This document shows positions 18,485 to 27,416 of a stretch of DNA of 64,000 nt, one piece after another (position 1 is the first letter of the stretch; each line of letters starts with the position of its first letter). The stretch lies in assembly GCF_036408855.1 (NCBI RefSeq), contig NZ_JAZGJQ010000002.1, forward strand, positions 1 through 64,000, in the 5' to 3' direction. Made by a program: the position numbers and the translations under genes. The notes under the pieces were generated by a model. The model saw only the letters and a program-made list of their open reading frames with translations. It ran no database searches and was not told the origin of the DNA. The stretch is from Olsenella_K absiana. Lineage in GTDB: Bacteria > Actinomycetota > Coriobacteriia > Coriobacteriales > Atopobiaceae.

Positions 18485-20455
18485 CTACCTGAGGGCGCGG
18501 GTGGCGTTCAGCACTGCGAGCACCATCACGCCCACGTCGGCGAAGACGGCGAGCCACATCGACGCGAGCCCAAAGAAGGCGAGCACGAGGACGGCCACCT
18601 TGACCGCGATCGCGAAGACCGTGTTCTGTCGCGCGATGCGCAGGGTGCGGCGGGCGACGCGGATCGCGACGGCGATCTTGGAGGGCTCGTCGTCCATGAG
18701 CACCACGTCCGCGGCGTCGATGGCGGCGTCGGAGCCGAGCGCACCCATCGCGATGCCGATGTCGGCGCGGGCCAGCACCGGCGCGTCGTTGATGCCGTCA
18801 CCGACGAAGGCGAGCGTCTCGCCCTCGCCCTTCTCGGAGATGAGGCGTTCGACCTCGGAGACCTTGTCCTGGGGGAGAAGTTCGGCGTGCACCTCGTCGA
18901 TGCCGAGCTCGGAGGCGACCGACTCGGCGACGGAGGCGCGGTCGCCCGTCAGCATGACCGTGCGGCGGACCCCCTCGGCCTTGATGTCGGCGACGGCCTT
19001 CCTGGCGTCGGGCTTGGGCTCGTCGGCGATCACGACGTAGCCGAGGTAGGCGTCGTCGGAGGCGACGTGGACGATGGTGCCTCGCTCGTGCGCGCTGGCG
19101 CACGCGACGCCGCGCTCCTGCATCAGGAGCTCGTTGCCCACGGCCACGACATGCCCGTTCACGGTCCCGACGACGCCCTTGCCGGCGACCTCGTGCACGT
19201 CTGCGACCTCGCAGCCGTCGTCGAGGCAGGAGAAGGCCTCGCGCAGCGCCGTCGCGATCGGGTGGTTCGAGAAGCTCTCGACATGAGCGGCGAAGTGGAG
19301 GAGCTCGTCGCTGGCTCCGGCGGGCGCGGCGGCGCCGGCGGGCGCGGCGGCGCTGGCGCCGGCGGGCGCGGCGGTTGCTGGCGCGACGTCCTTCTCGCCC
19401 GCCTGCGCGGCGCTCACGACGGAGACGACCTTGAACTCGCCCTTGGTGAGCGTGCCGGTCTTGTCGAACACGACCACGCCGGCCTTCGCGAGGGCCTCGA
19501 GGTAGTTGGAGCCCTTGACCAGGATGCCGCGGCGGGAGGCGCCGCCGAGGCCGCCGAAGAACGTGAGGGGCACGCTGATCACGAGCGCGCAGGGGCACGA
19601 GACCACGAGGAAGGTCAGCGCGCGGGCGAGCCACGTGGGGAAGCTCGCCGCGAAGTCACCCGAGACCAGGGGCGGGACGAGCGCCGTGGCCACGGCGGCG
19701 AAGACGACCACCGGCGTGTAGACGCGGGCGAAGCGCGTGATGAAGGCCTCGGAGCGCGACTTGCTCTCGCTGGCGTTCTCCACGAGGTCGAGCACCTTGG
19801 AGGCGGTCGATTCGCCAAACGACTTGGTCACGCGCGCCCGGACCACGCCGGAGACGTTGACGCAGCCGGAGAGCAGCTCGTCGCCGACGCCGGCCGGGCG
19901 CGGCATGGACTCGCCCGTGAGCGCCATGGTGTCGAGGCTCGTCTCGCCCTCGAGCACCACGCCGTCGAGCGGCACGCGCTCGCCGGGCCTGACCACGATG
20001 GTCTCGCCCACCCGGACGTCCGCGGGGCTGACGACCTTCTCCGCCCCGTCGCGCACGACGGTCGCGACGTCGGGGCGGATGTCCATGAGGTGCGAGATGG
20101 AGCGCTCGCTCCGGTCCTCGGCGATGTCCTCGAAGAGCTCGCCGACCTGGAAGAAGAGCATCACGAAGACGGCCTCGGCGAACTCCGGGTCCGACCCGGG
20201 CAGAAAGCCGATCGCGAGGGCGCCGATGGTGGCGATCGCCATCAGGAAGTCCTCGTCGAACGGGTCGCCCTCGCGGACGCCCTCCCACGCCTCGGCGAGC
20301 ACGTCGTAGCCGGCGACGAGGTAGGGCACGAGGTAGGCAAGCAGGTAGCCCCACATGGGCAGCTCGACCGTGCGCTGGACGACGACGGCGACCACGAGCA
20401 GCACGGCCGACGCGACGATGCGCGCGAGCTTCGTCCGGTTCTCTTCCTCTTCCAT
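18485..20455 (-). CDS. Heavy-metal P1B-type ATPase (Zn/Cd/Co exporter class)
   Basis: 656-residue metal-transporting ATPase. It shows TGES (180-183) in the actuator domain, the metal-binding CPC (287-289) in a transmembrane helix, the phosphorylated Asp331 in DKTGTLT, the HP dipeptide (SNHPIA) and GDGINDAP near residue 569. There is no N-terminal HMA metal-binding domain. A 26-residue Ala/Pro/Gly insertion (about 358-383) follows the phosphorylation domain start and is not typical of the family. The start at 20455 has GGAG upstream. An ArsR-type operator at 20546-20563 supports metal-induced expression. Zn/Cd/Co specificity is inferred from the CPC and flanking motifs. Confidence 0.88.
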   Translation of the reverse strand: MEEEENRTKLARIVASAVLLVVAVVVQRTVELPMWGYLLAYLVPYLVAGYDVLAEAWEGVREGDPFDEDFLMAIATIGALAIGFLPGSDPEFAEAVFVMLFFQVGELFEDIAEDRSERSISHLMDIRPDVATVVRDGAEKVVSPADVRVGETIVVRPGERVPLDGVVLEGETSLDTMALTGESMPRPAGVGDELLSGCVNVSGVVRARVTKSFGESTASKVLDLVENASESKSRSEAFITRFARVYTPVVVFAAVATALVPPLVSGDFAASFPTWLARALTFLVVSCPCALVISVPLTFFGGLGGASRRGILVKGSNYLEALAKAGVVVFDKTGTLTKGEFKVVSVVSAAQAGEKDVAPATAAPAGASAAAPAGAAAPAGASDELLHFAAHVESFSNHPIATALREAFSCLDDGCEVADVHEVAGKGVVGTVNGHVVAVGNELLMQERGVACASAHERGTIVHVASDDAYLGYVVIADEPKPDARKAVADIKAEGVRRTVMLTGDRASVAESVASELGIDEVHAELLPQDKVSEVERLISEKGEGETLAFVGDGINDAPVLARADIGIAMGALGSDAAIDAADVVLMDDEPSKIAVAIRVARRTLRIARQNTVFAIAVKVAVLVLAFFGLASMWLAVFADVGVMVLAVLNATRALR

Positions 20456-20545
20456 GGCGCCTCTCCTTCTGGTTTGCGGGCGACCTCCGCGGGTCCGGGC
20501 GGCCCCGGGCGGGTCCGGGCGGCCCCCTGGTCTCATTGGTGAACT

Positions 20546-20563
20546 TATGAGCATCTGTTCATA
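20546..20563. promoter_or_regulatory. ArsR/SmtB-type operator before the metal ATPase
   Basis: The 18-base inverted repeat TATGAGCATCTGTTCATA has one mismatched pair out of eight and a two-base centre. It matches the operator form of metal-sensing ArsR/SmtB/CzrA repressors (TGAnCA-n2-TGnTCA). It sits about 90 bases before the ATPase start in a locally AT-rich patch. No ArsR gene is nearby, so the regulator would act from elsewhere. Confidence 0.6.
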
Positions 20564-20652
20564 CGTTGCGATAAAGGATAAGGACCTGCAAGCCCGCTGT
20601 CAATGGGCGACCAGCGTCCTGCGAGGAATTCGCGGTGACCGCACGGACGCTG

Positions 20653-21423
20653 CTACGAGCGCGGGTCCTTCTCCGCCTGCGCGAGGTTGCCGCAAGACGC
20701 CGGCACGACGCAGTCGTAGCGCACGGCCTTTCCGGCCAGCGAGTAGCTAGGCCTCACGCCCGCGAGCCACGGGCCCTTGGCCGGCCGCTTGACCACGACC
20801 TTGCGCGGGCGCGCGGCCAGCGCGGCGCCCATGAGCCCGGCCTCGTCGGAGCACGGCCGCTCCAGTCGCTGCAGGAGCTGCAGCTTCTTCTTCACGAGCG
20901 CGCTCTTCTGCCTGCCGGGGAACATCGGATCGAGAAAGACCACGTCAGGCGCCTGCTCGAGCGTCGCGAGCTCGGCCACGCTGTCGGCGCGGACGAGGCG
21001 CATGCGCGAGGCGGCCTGCGCAAGGCCCGGGTCCGCGGCGGCGCGCTCGAGCGCGTCGGCCAGGAGCGCGGCAATCACGGGGTCGCGCTCGCAGAGGGTG
21101 ACCGAGAAGCCCGCGGAGGCCAGCAGGAAGGAGTCCTCCCCCAGGCCGGCCGTGGCGTCGAAGACGGTCGGGTGCGCGACGCCCTTGACCCTCGCCGCGC
21201 GGACGAGAAGCTCGTGGGCCAGGTTCTGAGGACGCAGGCGCCTGCGCATGGCGGAGAAGTCACCCGTGAGCTCGAGGCCGTCATCGCTCACGAGGGCGAG
21301 GCCGGACTCGCGTCGCACGAGCCAGAGGCCCTCGCCCACGCACTCCCCCGCCGCGGCGGAGCCGGGGCCGGGGGCACCCGTGGCAGCGTCGCCCGCTGCG
21401 GCGGGCTGGTACCTCTCCGACAT
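20653..21423 (-). CDS. rsmJ: RsmJ-like 16S rRNA guanine-N2 methyltransferase
   Basis: 256-residue class I SAM-dependent methyltransferase of the RsmJ/YhiQ family, which modifies G1516 of 16S rRNA in E. coli. The SAM motif is VFDATAGLGEDSFLLA (about 88-103), preceded by the family block RPQNLAHELLVRAA, and the catalytic-loop motif is VFLDPMFPGRQKSAL (about 161-175). The first 28 residues are Ala/Gly-rich and may not be conserved. The gene is divergent from the SBF transporter. The exact target base is inferred from the family. Confidence 0.85.
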   Translation of the reverse strand: MSERYQPAAAGDAATGAPGPGSAAAGECVGEGLWLVRRESGLALVSDDGLELTGDFSAMRRRLRPQNLAHELLVRAARVKGVAHPTVFDATAGLGEDSFLLASAGFSVTLCERDPVIAALLADALERAAADPGLAQAASRMRLVRADSVAELATLEQAPDVVFLDPMFPGRQKSALVKKKLQLLQRLERPCSDEAGLMGAALAARPRKVVVKRPAKGPWLAGVRPSYSLAGKAVRYDCVVPASCGNLAQAEKDPRS

Positions 21424-21608
21424 CGCCCTCCCCTCCTCACACGTGGCGGGACGGCGCCGCGCCGCCCTCGTCCTGCGACCAAGTCTATTTCAACGGGTGG
21501 TCCGATGCGAGCGCGACAGCCGCGCACCGCGGCCCACGCGCTAAGGTGGCATCGTGGAAGCGGCCCCGCCGGACCCATGGCGGCGCGATCAACCTGGAGG
21601 AGGCGGCC

Positions 21609-22568
21609 TTGGGGGCCTGGCGTGCGATCGGGGACTACATCGGGCACCACATGATGTGGATCTCGCCCGCCTGCGTGCTGGTGGCCTGCCTCTTCCCCGA
21701 CAAGGTCTCGCTCCTGCACCCGGCCGTGACGCCGCTCTTCGCGTTCGTTTCCTTCCAGGGCGCGCTCTCCAACACCCTCGGGAGTTCGAGGGACGCGCTC
21801 GCCCGCCCGCTGCCCATCCTGGTGACGCTCGCGCTCTCCATCGCCGCCCTGCCCGCGCTCGCCTTCGCCCTCGCAAGCCTGCTGTTCGGGTTCGACCAGC
21901 AGATCGTCTGCGGGATCTTGCTCGAGTACTCCGTCCCCGTCGCCGCACTGACGGTCATGTGGTGCGGCATCGGCGGCGGCAACCAGGCCCTGAGCCTGGT
22001 GATCCTCCTCGCGAGCTCGCTGCTCTCGCCCGTCACGCTGCCGCTCACCCTGAAGCTCCTGATGGGTCAGACGATCCAGGTGGACCTCACGTCGATGATG
22101 CTGAACCTGCTCCTGACCGTCGCCATCCCGGTCGTCGTGGGCACGCTCACAAACGACCTCTCGCACGGCAGCGCCAAGCGCCGCCTCGCGCCCCCGCTCG
22201 CCCCGGCCGCCCGCATCGCCATGGTCGCCATCATCACGACGAACGCGTCGGGAATCGCTCCCTACCTGCGCGGACTCACGCCCGTCCTCGTCGCGGTCAT
22301 GGCCTTCATCGCGCTCTTCTCGGCGACCGCGTACCTGTGGGGCCTCGTCGCAGCACGCCTCCTGCGACAGCCGCGCGACGTCACCGTCTCCATGACCTTC
22401 GGCTCGGGCATGCGCAACATCTCGGCGGGCGCCGTCATCGCGGCCAACTACTTCCCGCCCGAGGTCATGTTCCCCGTCGTCATCGGCACGCTGTTCCAGC
22501 AGGTCCTGGCCGCGACCTACGACCGCGTGCTCGCCCGCGCCCTGCCGAGGCAAGGGGCGGGCGTCTAG
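21609..22568 (+). CDS. Bile acid:sodium symporter (SBF) family membrane protein
   Basis: Integral membrane transporter of the BASS/SBF family with about nine or ten hydrophobic helices. The conserved NASGIAPYLRG and FGSGMRNISAGAVIAANYFP segments near residues 208 and 270 fit the family's sodium-site crossover regions. The likely start is the TTG at 21609 after GGAGGAGG, giving 319 residues; an upstream in-frame GTG at 21546 would add 21 Arg-rich residues without homology. Substrates in the family range from bile acids to small organic acids, and none can be assigned here. Confidence 0.82.
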   Translation: MGAWRAIGDYIGHHMMWISPACVLVACLFPDKVSLLHPAVTPLFAFVSFQGALSNTLGSSRDALARPLPILVTLALSIAALPALAFALASLLFGFDQQIVCGILLEYSVPVAALTVMWCGIGGGNQALSLVILLASSLLSPVTLPLTLKLLMGQTIQVDLTSMMLNLLLTVAIPVVVGTLTNDLSHGSAKRRLAPPLAPAARIAMVAIITTNASGIAPYLRGLTPVLVAVMAFIALFSATAYLWGLVAARLLRQPRDVTVSMTFGSGMRNISAGAVIAANYFPPEVMFPVVIGTLFQQVLAATYDRVLARALPRQGAGV

Positions 22569-22616
22569 GCGCCGGTAGGCGAGAAGGGCGCGCGGCCCGA
22601 GGCCGCACGCCCGCGC

Positions 22617-23066
22617 TCAGTACCCGAGGCCCTCCGCAGTCCCGTCGCCGCCGTCGCCGCCGTCGCCGCCGTCGCCGGCGTCGTCCCGCTCGAGCGCGTC
22701 CATCTCGTCCTCGAGCTCGTCGTCCACGTCGGCCGAGCGGATCCCCGCGCGCTGCATCTCGTAGAAGCGGTGGTTGGACTCCTCGCTCGCCTTCCGCTCG
22801 CTCCATACGTCGCGCTCGAAGGTGATGGCGAGCAGCTCGTCGGCGATGTCCTCCATCCGGGTCGGACGGACCTCGCGCAGGTAGGCGCTCATGCGGCGCA
22901 GGGACCCCTCGCCGCGCAGCTCGCGGGCGAGGACCCCGGCGAGCTCCGCGGGCAGCCCCAGGCCGACCACGGCGCGCTCGAGCTCGGCGCGGGCGCGCAC
23001 GAGGTCTGCGCGCGGGTCCGCGGCGCCGCCGGACCCCGCGACCCCGCCCGCGGCGCTAGCAGGCAT
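22617..23066 (-). CDS. Small uncharacterised acidic protein with a Gly-Asp repeat tail
   Basis: 149 residues of unknown function. The first 20 residues are Ala/Gly-rich, residues 20-110 are helical with charged heptad-like spacing, and the C-terminus carries GDGGDGGDGGDG. Its start overlaps the last 11 bases of metY (the ATG precedes the metY TAG in another frame), so translation is probably coupled. The tail comes from a nine-base DNA repeat and its copy number may vary between strains. No catalytic motif is visible. Confidence 0.6.
   Translation of the reverse strand: MPASAAGGVAGSGGAADPRADLVRARAELERAVVGLGLPAELAGVLARELRGEGSLRRMSAYLREVRPTRMEDIADELLAITFERDVWSERKASEESNHRFYEMQRAGIRSADVDDELEDEMDALERDDAGDGGDGGDGGDGTAEGLGY
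22644..22679. repeat. Nine-base tandem repeat (GTCGCCGCC x about 4)
   Basis: Four consecutive copies, the last imperfect, inside the small acidic protein gene. They encode the repeated Gly-Gly-Asp tail on the reverse strand. Slippage would change the tail length in steps of three residues without a frameshift. Confidence 0.85.
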
Positions 23067-24348
23067 CGAGCGCCTGCGCGAGGTCGGCGATGATGTCTTC
23101 CTTGTCCTCGAGCCCGCAGGAGATCCTGACCAGGCCGGCGGGCACGCCCGCGGCCGCCAGCTCCTCGTCGCTCATCTGCCGGTGCGTGCTGCTCGCCGGG
23201 TTGAGGCAGCAGGTGCGCGAGTCCGCCACGTGCGTCTCGATCGAGGCGAGCCTGAGCGCGCGCATGAACCGCGAGGCCGTCTCGCGCCCGCCGGTGAGCT
23301 CGCAGGAGACCACGCCGCAGCCGCCCTTGGGCATGAGCCTGCGCGCGAGCTCGTGGTAGGGGCTGCTCGCAAGCCCGGGGTAGGCGACCTTCTCCACCTT
23401 GGGGTGCGCCTCGAGGAACTCCGCGACCGCCTGGCCGTTCTCCACGTGGCGCGCCATGCGCACGTGGAGCGACTCGAGCCCGAGGTTGAGCAGGTAGGCG
23501 CTCTGCGGCGACTGCGTGGAGCCGAAGTCGCGCATGAGCTGGGAGGTCGCCTTGGTGATGAAGGCGCCGCCCTGCCCGAACCTCTCTGCATAGACGATGC
23601 CGTGGTAGCTCTCGTCCGGCGTGGTCAGCCCGGGGAACCTGTCCGCGTGCGCCATCCAGTCGAAGTTGCCGGAGTCCACGATCGCGCCGCCGACCGCCGA
23701 GGCATGACCGTCCATGTACTTGGTCGTGGAGTGCGTCACGATGTCGGCGCCCCACTCGAAGGGACGCAGGTTGATCGGCGTGGGGAAGGTGTTGTCCACG
23801 ATCAGCGGGACGCCGTGCGCGTGGGCGGCGCGGGCGAAGCGCTCGATGTCGAGCACCGTGAGCGCGGGGTTGGCGATCGACTCGCCGAACATGACCTTGG
23901 TGTTGGGCCTGAAGGCCGCGTCGAGCTCGTCGTCGGTGGCGTCGGGCGAGACGAACGTGGACTCGATGCCCATCTTGGCCATGGTCACCTTGATCAGGTT
24001 GTAGGTGCCGCCATAGATGGAGCTCGAAGCCACGACGTGGTCGCCCGCCTGGCAGACGTTGAAGAGGGCGAAGAAGTTGGCCGCCTGCCCGGAGCTGGTC
24101 AGCATGCCGGCCGTGCCGCCCTCCAGGGCGCAGATCTTAGCGGCCACGTGGTCGCAGGTGGGGTTCTGCAGCCGCGAGTAGAAGTAGCCCTCCGCCTCGA
24201 GGTCGAAGAGCCTGCCCATGTCCTCGCTCGTGTCGTACTTGAAGGTCGTGGACTGGACGATCGGGACCTGGCGCGGGCCGCCGTTCTCGGGCTCGTAGCC
24301 CGCCTGGACGCATTTGGTTCCCAGACCGCAGGATTCGGGCGTGGACAT
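23056..24348 (-). CDS. metY: O-acetylhomoserine sulfhydrylase (MetY-type PLP enzyme)
   Basis: 430-residue Cys/Met-metabolism PLP enzyme that makes homocysteine from O-acetylhomoserine and sulfide. The PLP Lys is Lys210 in THSTTKYMDGH; YSRLQNPTCD (57-66) and SSGQAANFF are typical of the O-acetylhomoserine branch, as is the length. The start has GGGGAGG upstream. I looked for a SAM riboswitch in the 123-base leader and saw none; a possible -10 TACACT lies at 24402-24407 (reverse). Assignment to sulfhydrylase rather than gamma-lyase rests on motif resemblance. Confidence 0.87.
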   Translation of the reverse strand: MSTPESCGLGTKCVQAGYEPENGGPRQVPIVQSTTFKYDTSEDMGRLFDLEAEGYFYSRLQNPTCDHVAAKICALEGGTAGMLTSSGQAANFFALFNVCQAGDHVVASSSIYGGTYNLIKVTMAKMGIESTFVSPDATDDELDAAFRPNTKVMFGESIANPALTVLDIERFARAAHAHGVPLIVDNTFPTPINLRPFEWGADIVTHSTTKYMDGHASAVGGAIVDSGNFDWMAHADRFPGLTTPDESYHGIVYAERFGQGGAFITKATSQLMRDFGSTQSPQSAYLLNLGLESLHVRMARHVENGQAVAEFLEAHPKVEKVAYPGLASSPYHELARRLMPKGGCGVVSCELTGGRETASRFMRALRLASIETHVADSRTCCLNPASSTHRQMSDEELAAAGVPAGLVRISCGLEDKEDIIADLAQALDAC

Positions 24349-24471
24349 GGTGCCTCCCCTTCTCGTGGCCCGCAGGCGGGCCCGGCGTGTCAGTCCACCC
24401 GAGTGTAGCCCACGCGCGCCCGGCGCCGCCCTCTGCGTCCGTCAGCGTCCACGGAGAAGGACGTGGGGCCG

Positions 24472-25446
24472 CTACAGCTCCGCCAGCCGGTCCGCGAGCC
24501 AGTTCGAGAGCTTCGTGCCGCCGGAGCGGTTGAGGTGCATCCCGCCGTCGCGCGTGTCCTGGGACCAGTCGACGCCGACCGAGGGGTCGACGTTGGCGTC
24601 CAGGTAGGCGAGGCCGTGCTCGGAGGCCCAGGCCGCGACGAGGTCGTGCTTGGACTGGCTCCACTCGCTCGCGTTGGGGGTCGAGACGAGCACCAGGGTC
24701 GCGCCGTGCTCCTCGCAGACGCGCTGGATCCAGCCGAGGTAGGCCCTCGACCAGAACGGGATCTCCCCCGGCTGGGCGTTGGTCGCCATGTAGTCCGCGT
24801 TGGTGCACGCCACCACGTCGTCGGAGGGGTAGTAGCCCAGGTCCTCGGTGAGCGCCGAGCCGTCCTGCCCGAGCCCGCCCGTGGCGAGCAGCTTCCAGTT
24901 GCTGTGGTCGCGCAGGACGGGCAGGGCCGTCTGCAGCATGCTCTTCACGGCCTTGTCCGTCTCGGTCTCGGTGAAGAGCTCGTTGACCTCGAGCACCACG
25001 TAGCGCGGGCTCTGGTGGCCCCACACGTCGCGCACGAGCTCCCAGGAGGTCTCGACGGACTGGTTGGGGCTGCCGGCGTTGTAGGAGGAGATGCCCGTCC
25101 GCTCGCCCATGACCTTGGGCGATATGTCGTACATGGCGCTCGAGTCGCCCACGACGAGGGCGTCGATCGAGTCCTCGTCCATCTTGGCGTAGTTGTACAT
25201 GAAGGGGTAGAGCACGCCCTTGGTCGCGCTCGGGTCGCGCGTCTGGAGCAACCGGCCGAGCCCCAGCAGGGCCGCCAACGCGACGAGGAGGGCGCAGCAG
25301 ACGCGCAGCGCGCCGCGGCCGAGCCCGCGCCGTCCGTCCCCTCCGGCAGCGGGCGCCCCCGTCGCCGCAGCGCCCGTCGCCCCCGCAGCGCCCTGCGCCG
25401 CCGACGCGCCCTCGGCCTCGCCTGCGGGCCTCACCTTTCCGTCCAT
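24472..25446 (-). CDS. Membrane-anchored SGNH/DltD-like protein of the dlt-like operon
   Basis: 324-residue protein with an Ala/Gly-rich cytoplasmic N-terminus (1-40), one transmembrane helix (about 45-65) and an extracellular SGNH-hydrolase-like domain: the nucleophile block VVGDSSAMYDI near residue 100 and a C-terminal DGGMHLNRSG with a Asp/His pair. It follows the MBOAT gene directly; GGAGG seven bases before the ATG at 25446 fixes the start. In dlt-type and alginate-type systems such a protein completes or hydrolyses acyl transfer outside the membrane. The true reaction here is unknown. Confidence 0.75.
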   Translation of the reverse strand: MDGKVRPAGEAEGASAAQGAAGATGAAATGAPAAGGDGRRGLGRGALRVCCALLVALAALLGLGRLLQTRDPSATKGVLYPFMYNYAKMDEDSIDALVVGDSSAMYDISPKVMGERTGISSYNAGSPNQSVETSWELVRDVWGHQSPRYVVLEVNELFTETETDKAVKSMLQTALPVLRDHSNWKLLATGGLGQDGSALTEDLGYYPSDDVVACTNADYMATNAQPGEIPFWSRAYLGWIQRVCEEHGATLVLVSTPNASEWSQSKHDLVAAWASEHGLAYLDANVDPSVGVDWSQDTRDGGMHLNRSGGTKLSNWLADRLAEL

Positions 25447-25465
25447 GTCATCGCCTCCGAAGGCG

Positions 25466-27061
25466 CTAGAAGCCTGCATAGATCGAGGCCACCGGGGAGT
25501 AGCCCACCCCGTAGGCGCCGAAGACCACCACGGCGCACAGAAGCCCCACGCCCGCGGCCCACCTGAGGGGGATCCCGTGGTCGAGCACGAGACCGCTCAC
25601 GCCGCCGGGCCGCCGCTGGAGCACGTCGAAGGCGAGCATGACGGCCGCGCCGGCGAGCGCGACCCCAAGGTCGAGGAGGTCGCAGCCGTGGGCGAAGAGC
25701 TCGCCCGAGGCCAGGGGCCCCAGACCCGCGCCGGCGAAGACCGACGCCACCATCTGCCCGAAGTCCGCGAGCGTGTCCGCGCGAAACAGCGTCATGCCCA
25801 CGACGACCAGAAGGCACGTGCGCGCCACGGCGACCCCGCGCCAGAGGGGCGCCCTCCGGTCCTGACCGAGCGCCGACGCGAGCCGTGCGAAGACCGGCTC
25901 GAGCAGCATGCCGAGGAAGACCAGGGCGAAGTAGTACAAGCCGTAGACCAGGTACTTCCAGGAGGCGCCGTGCCAGATGCCGCAGGCGCTCCACACGGCG
26001 AGGAGGGCGAGCAGCGTCGAGGCGACCCTGGCCGCGTTGCCCTTCAGGTGCGCGTGCGCCCACGTGGTGACGCGCCGCGTCGCGCCCGAGAGCGAGACCG
26101 GGAAGAAGACGTACTCCTTGAGCCAGGCGCCCAGGGTCATGTGCCAGCGGCGCCAGAACTCGTTCACGTCGTGCGAGAAGAACGGCTGGCGGAAGTTGGA
26201 CGCCAGCGAGACGCCCATGAGCTCGGCCGAGCCCCGCGCCACGTCGACCACGCCCGAGAAGTCCGCGTAGAGCTGCACCGTGTAGAGCACGGCGGCGAGC
26301 ACCACGACGAGCCCCTGGTAGGAGGCGTGGTTGGCGAAGACCTCCCCGACGAGCGGGTTCAGGCGGTCGGCGACCACGAGCTTCTTGAAGAGGCCCCAGA
26401 GGATGAGGTAGGTCGCGCGGGTGAGCGCCCTGCCGCGGGCGACCCGGCCCGCGCGCAGCTGCGGCGCGAGCGCGTCGAAGGTGCCGATCGGGCCCTCGGT
26501 CAGGTGCGGGAAGAAGGCCACGAAGGTCGCGACCGTGCCGAGGTTGCGGCAGGCCTCGTACTTGCCGCGGTAGACGTCGATCACGTAGCCCATGCACATG
26601 AGGGTGTAGAAGGAGATGCCGAGCGGCATCGCCACCGCGCTCGCGCCCCCGAAGAGGGGCTGCATCCCCAGGGCGCCGCGGAGGGCGTCGAGGGAGCTCG
26701 CGAGCATGCCGCCGTACTTGAGGGCGACAAGGACCGCGAGGTCGGCGAGGACCCCGACGAGCATGACGCGCCTGGCGCGGCGCTTGGTCGCCCGCCGGCG
26801 CTCCCGGGCCTGCCGGCGCGTCTCGTCCGCGGGCGCCGCCTGCTCCCCTCTGCGGAAGACCCCCTGGACCCAGAGCGCGCTCCCGTAGGTGACGAGGGTG
26901 GCGAGCGCCACGTAGAGCACGAGCCATCCGCTCGAGAGCCACAGGAAGCAGTAGCTCGCCGCCAGGACGACCGCCCAGCGCGCCCGACGGGGGCAGAGCG
27001 CGTAGGCGAGGACGGTCGCGGGCAGGAAGGCGAGCAGGTAGGACCAGGAGGAGAGCGACAC
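25466..27061 (-). CDS. MBOAT acyltransferase (DltB-like)
   Basis: 531-residue membrane-bound O-acyltransferase with about 11 helices. The MBOAT histidines are His307 in FWRRWHMTLGAW and His364 in GIWHGASW. The start is a GTG at 27061, seven bases after the carrier-protein stop. The enzyme would pass an acyl or aminoacyl group from the carrier protein across the membrane to an envelope acceptor. An Arg-rich loop at residues 82-98 is cytoplasmic by the positive-inside rule. The gene overlaps nothing, and the SGNH gene begins 20 bases downstream. Confidence 0.88.
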   Translation of the reverse strand: MSLSSWSYLLAFLPATVLAYALCPRRARWAVVLAASYCFLWLSSGWLVLYVALATLVTYGSALWVQGVFRRGEQAAPADETRRQARERRRATKRRARRVMLVGVLADLAVLVALKYGGMLASSLDALRGALGMQPLFGGASAVAMPLGISFYTLMCMGYVIDVYRGKYEACRNLGTVATFVAFFPHLTEGPIGTFDALAPQLRAGRVARGRALTRATYLILWGLFKKLVVADRLNPLVGEVFANHASYQGLVVVLAAVLYTVQLYADFSGVVDVARGSAELMGVSLASNFRQPFFSHDVNEFWRRWHMTLGAWLKEYVFFPVSLSGATRRVTTWAHAHLKGNAARVASTLLALLAVWSACGIWHGASWKYLVYGLYYFALVFLGMLLEPVFARLASALGQDRRAPLWRGVAVARTCLLVVVGMTLFRADTLADFGQMVASVFAGAGLGPLASGELFAHGCDLLDLGVALAGAAVMLAFDVLQRRPGGVSGLVLDHGIPLRWAAGVGLLCAVVVFGAYGVGYSPVASIYAGF

Positions 27062-27070
27062 GGGAGCCCC

Positions 27071-27307
27071 CTAGGCGAGCTTGCCGTCGACGAAGTCGGC
27101 GATCGCCTGCACGGAGGAGAAGTTCTCCGGGACCATGTCGAGCGGCGTCACCTCGATGTCGAAGGCGTCCTCGAGCTCGTTGACCAGCATGATCGAGACC
27201 ATCGAGTCGATCACGCCGGCCTTGACCAGGTCGGGCGTCCCCTCGACGTCCACGCCCGGCACGAGCCTCTCGAGAATCTCCTTGACCTGCTGCTTGGTGT
27301 CCTCCAT
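27071..27307 (-). CDS. Acyl/D-alanyl carrier protein (DltC-like)
   Basis: 78-residue acidic four-helix carrier protein. The phosphopantetheine attachment Ser35 is in GVIDSMVSIML. The start at 27307 has GGGAGAGG upstream; the longer open frame would add Arg-rich residues foreign to the family. Its position between the adenylating enzyme and the MBOAT gene matches DltA-DltC-DltB logic, with gene order A-C-B-D rather than the usual A-B-C-D. Confidence 0.87.
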   Translation of the reverse strand: MEDTKQQVKEILERLVPGVDVEGTPDLVKAGVIDSMVSIMLVNELEDAFDIEVTPLDMVPENFSSVQAIADFVDGKLA

Positions 27308-27416
27308 GGTGCCTCTCCCTCCTCGGCCCCGCGGGGCCCGCCGCCTCCCGGCGGCCATCGACGTGCGACTGTTGCTCGAAGCTACTGACTTGCCGCCGGC
27401 AGGCTGCGGCCGCCCC

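Noticed and set aside
22644..22679. CRISPR-like repeat
   Set aside because: Nine-base units without spacers inside a coding frame; no CRISPR array or cas gene was seen in the window.
24349..24471. SAM riboswitch before metY
   Set aside because: The leader is only 123 bases and shows none of the conserved SAM-I or SAM-II core segments.
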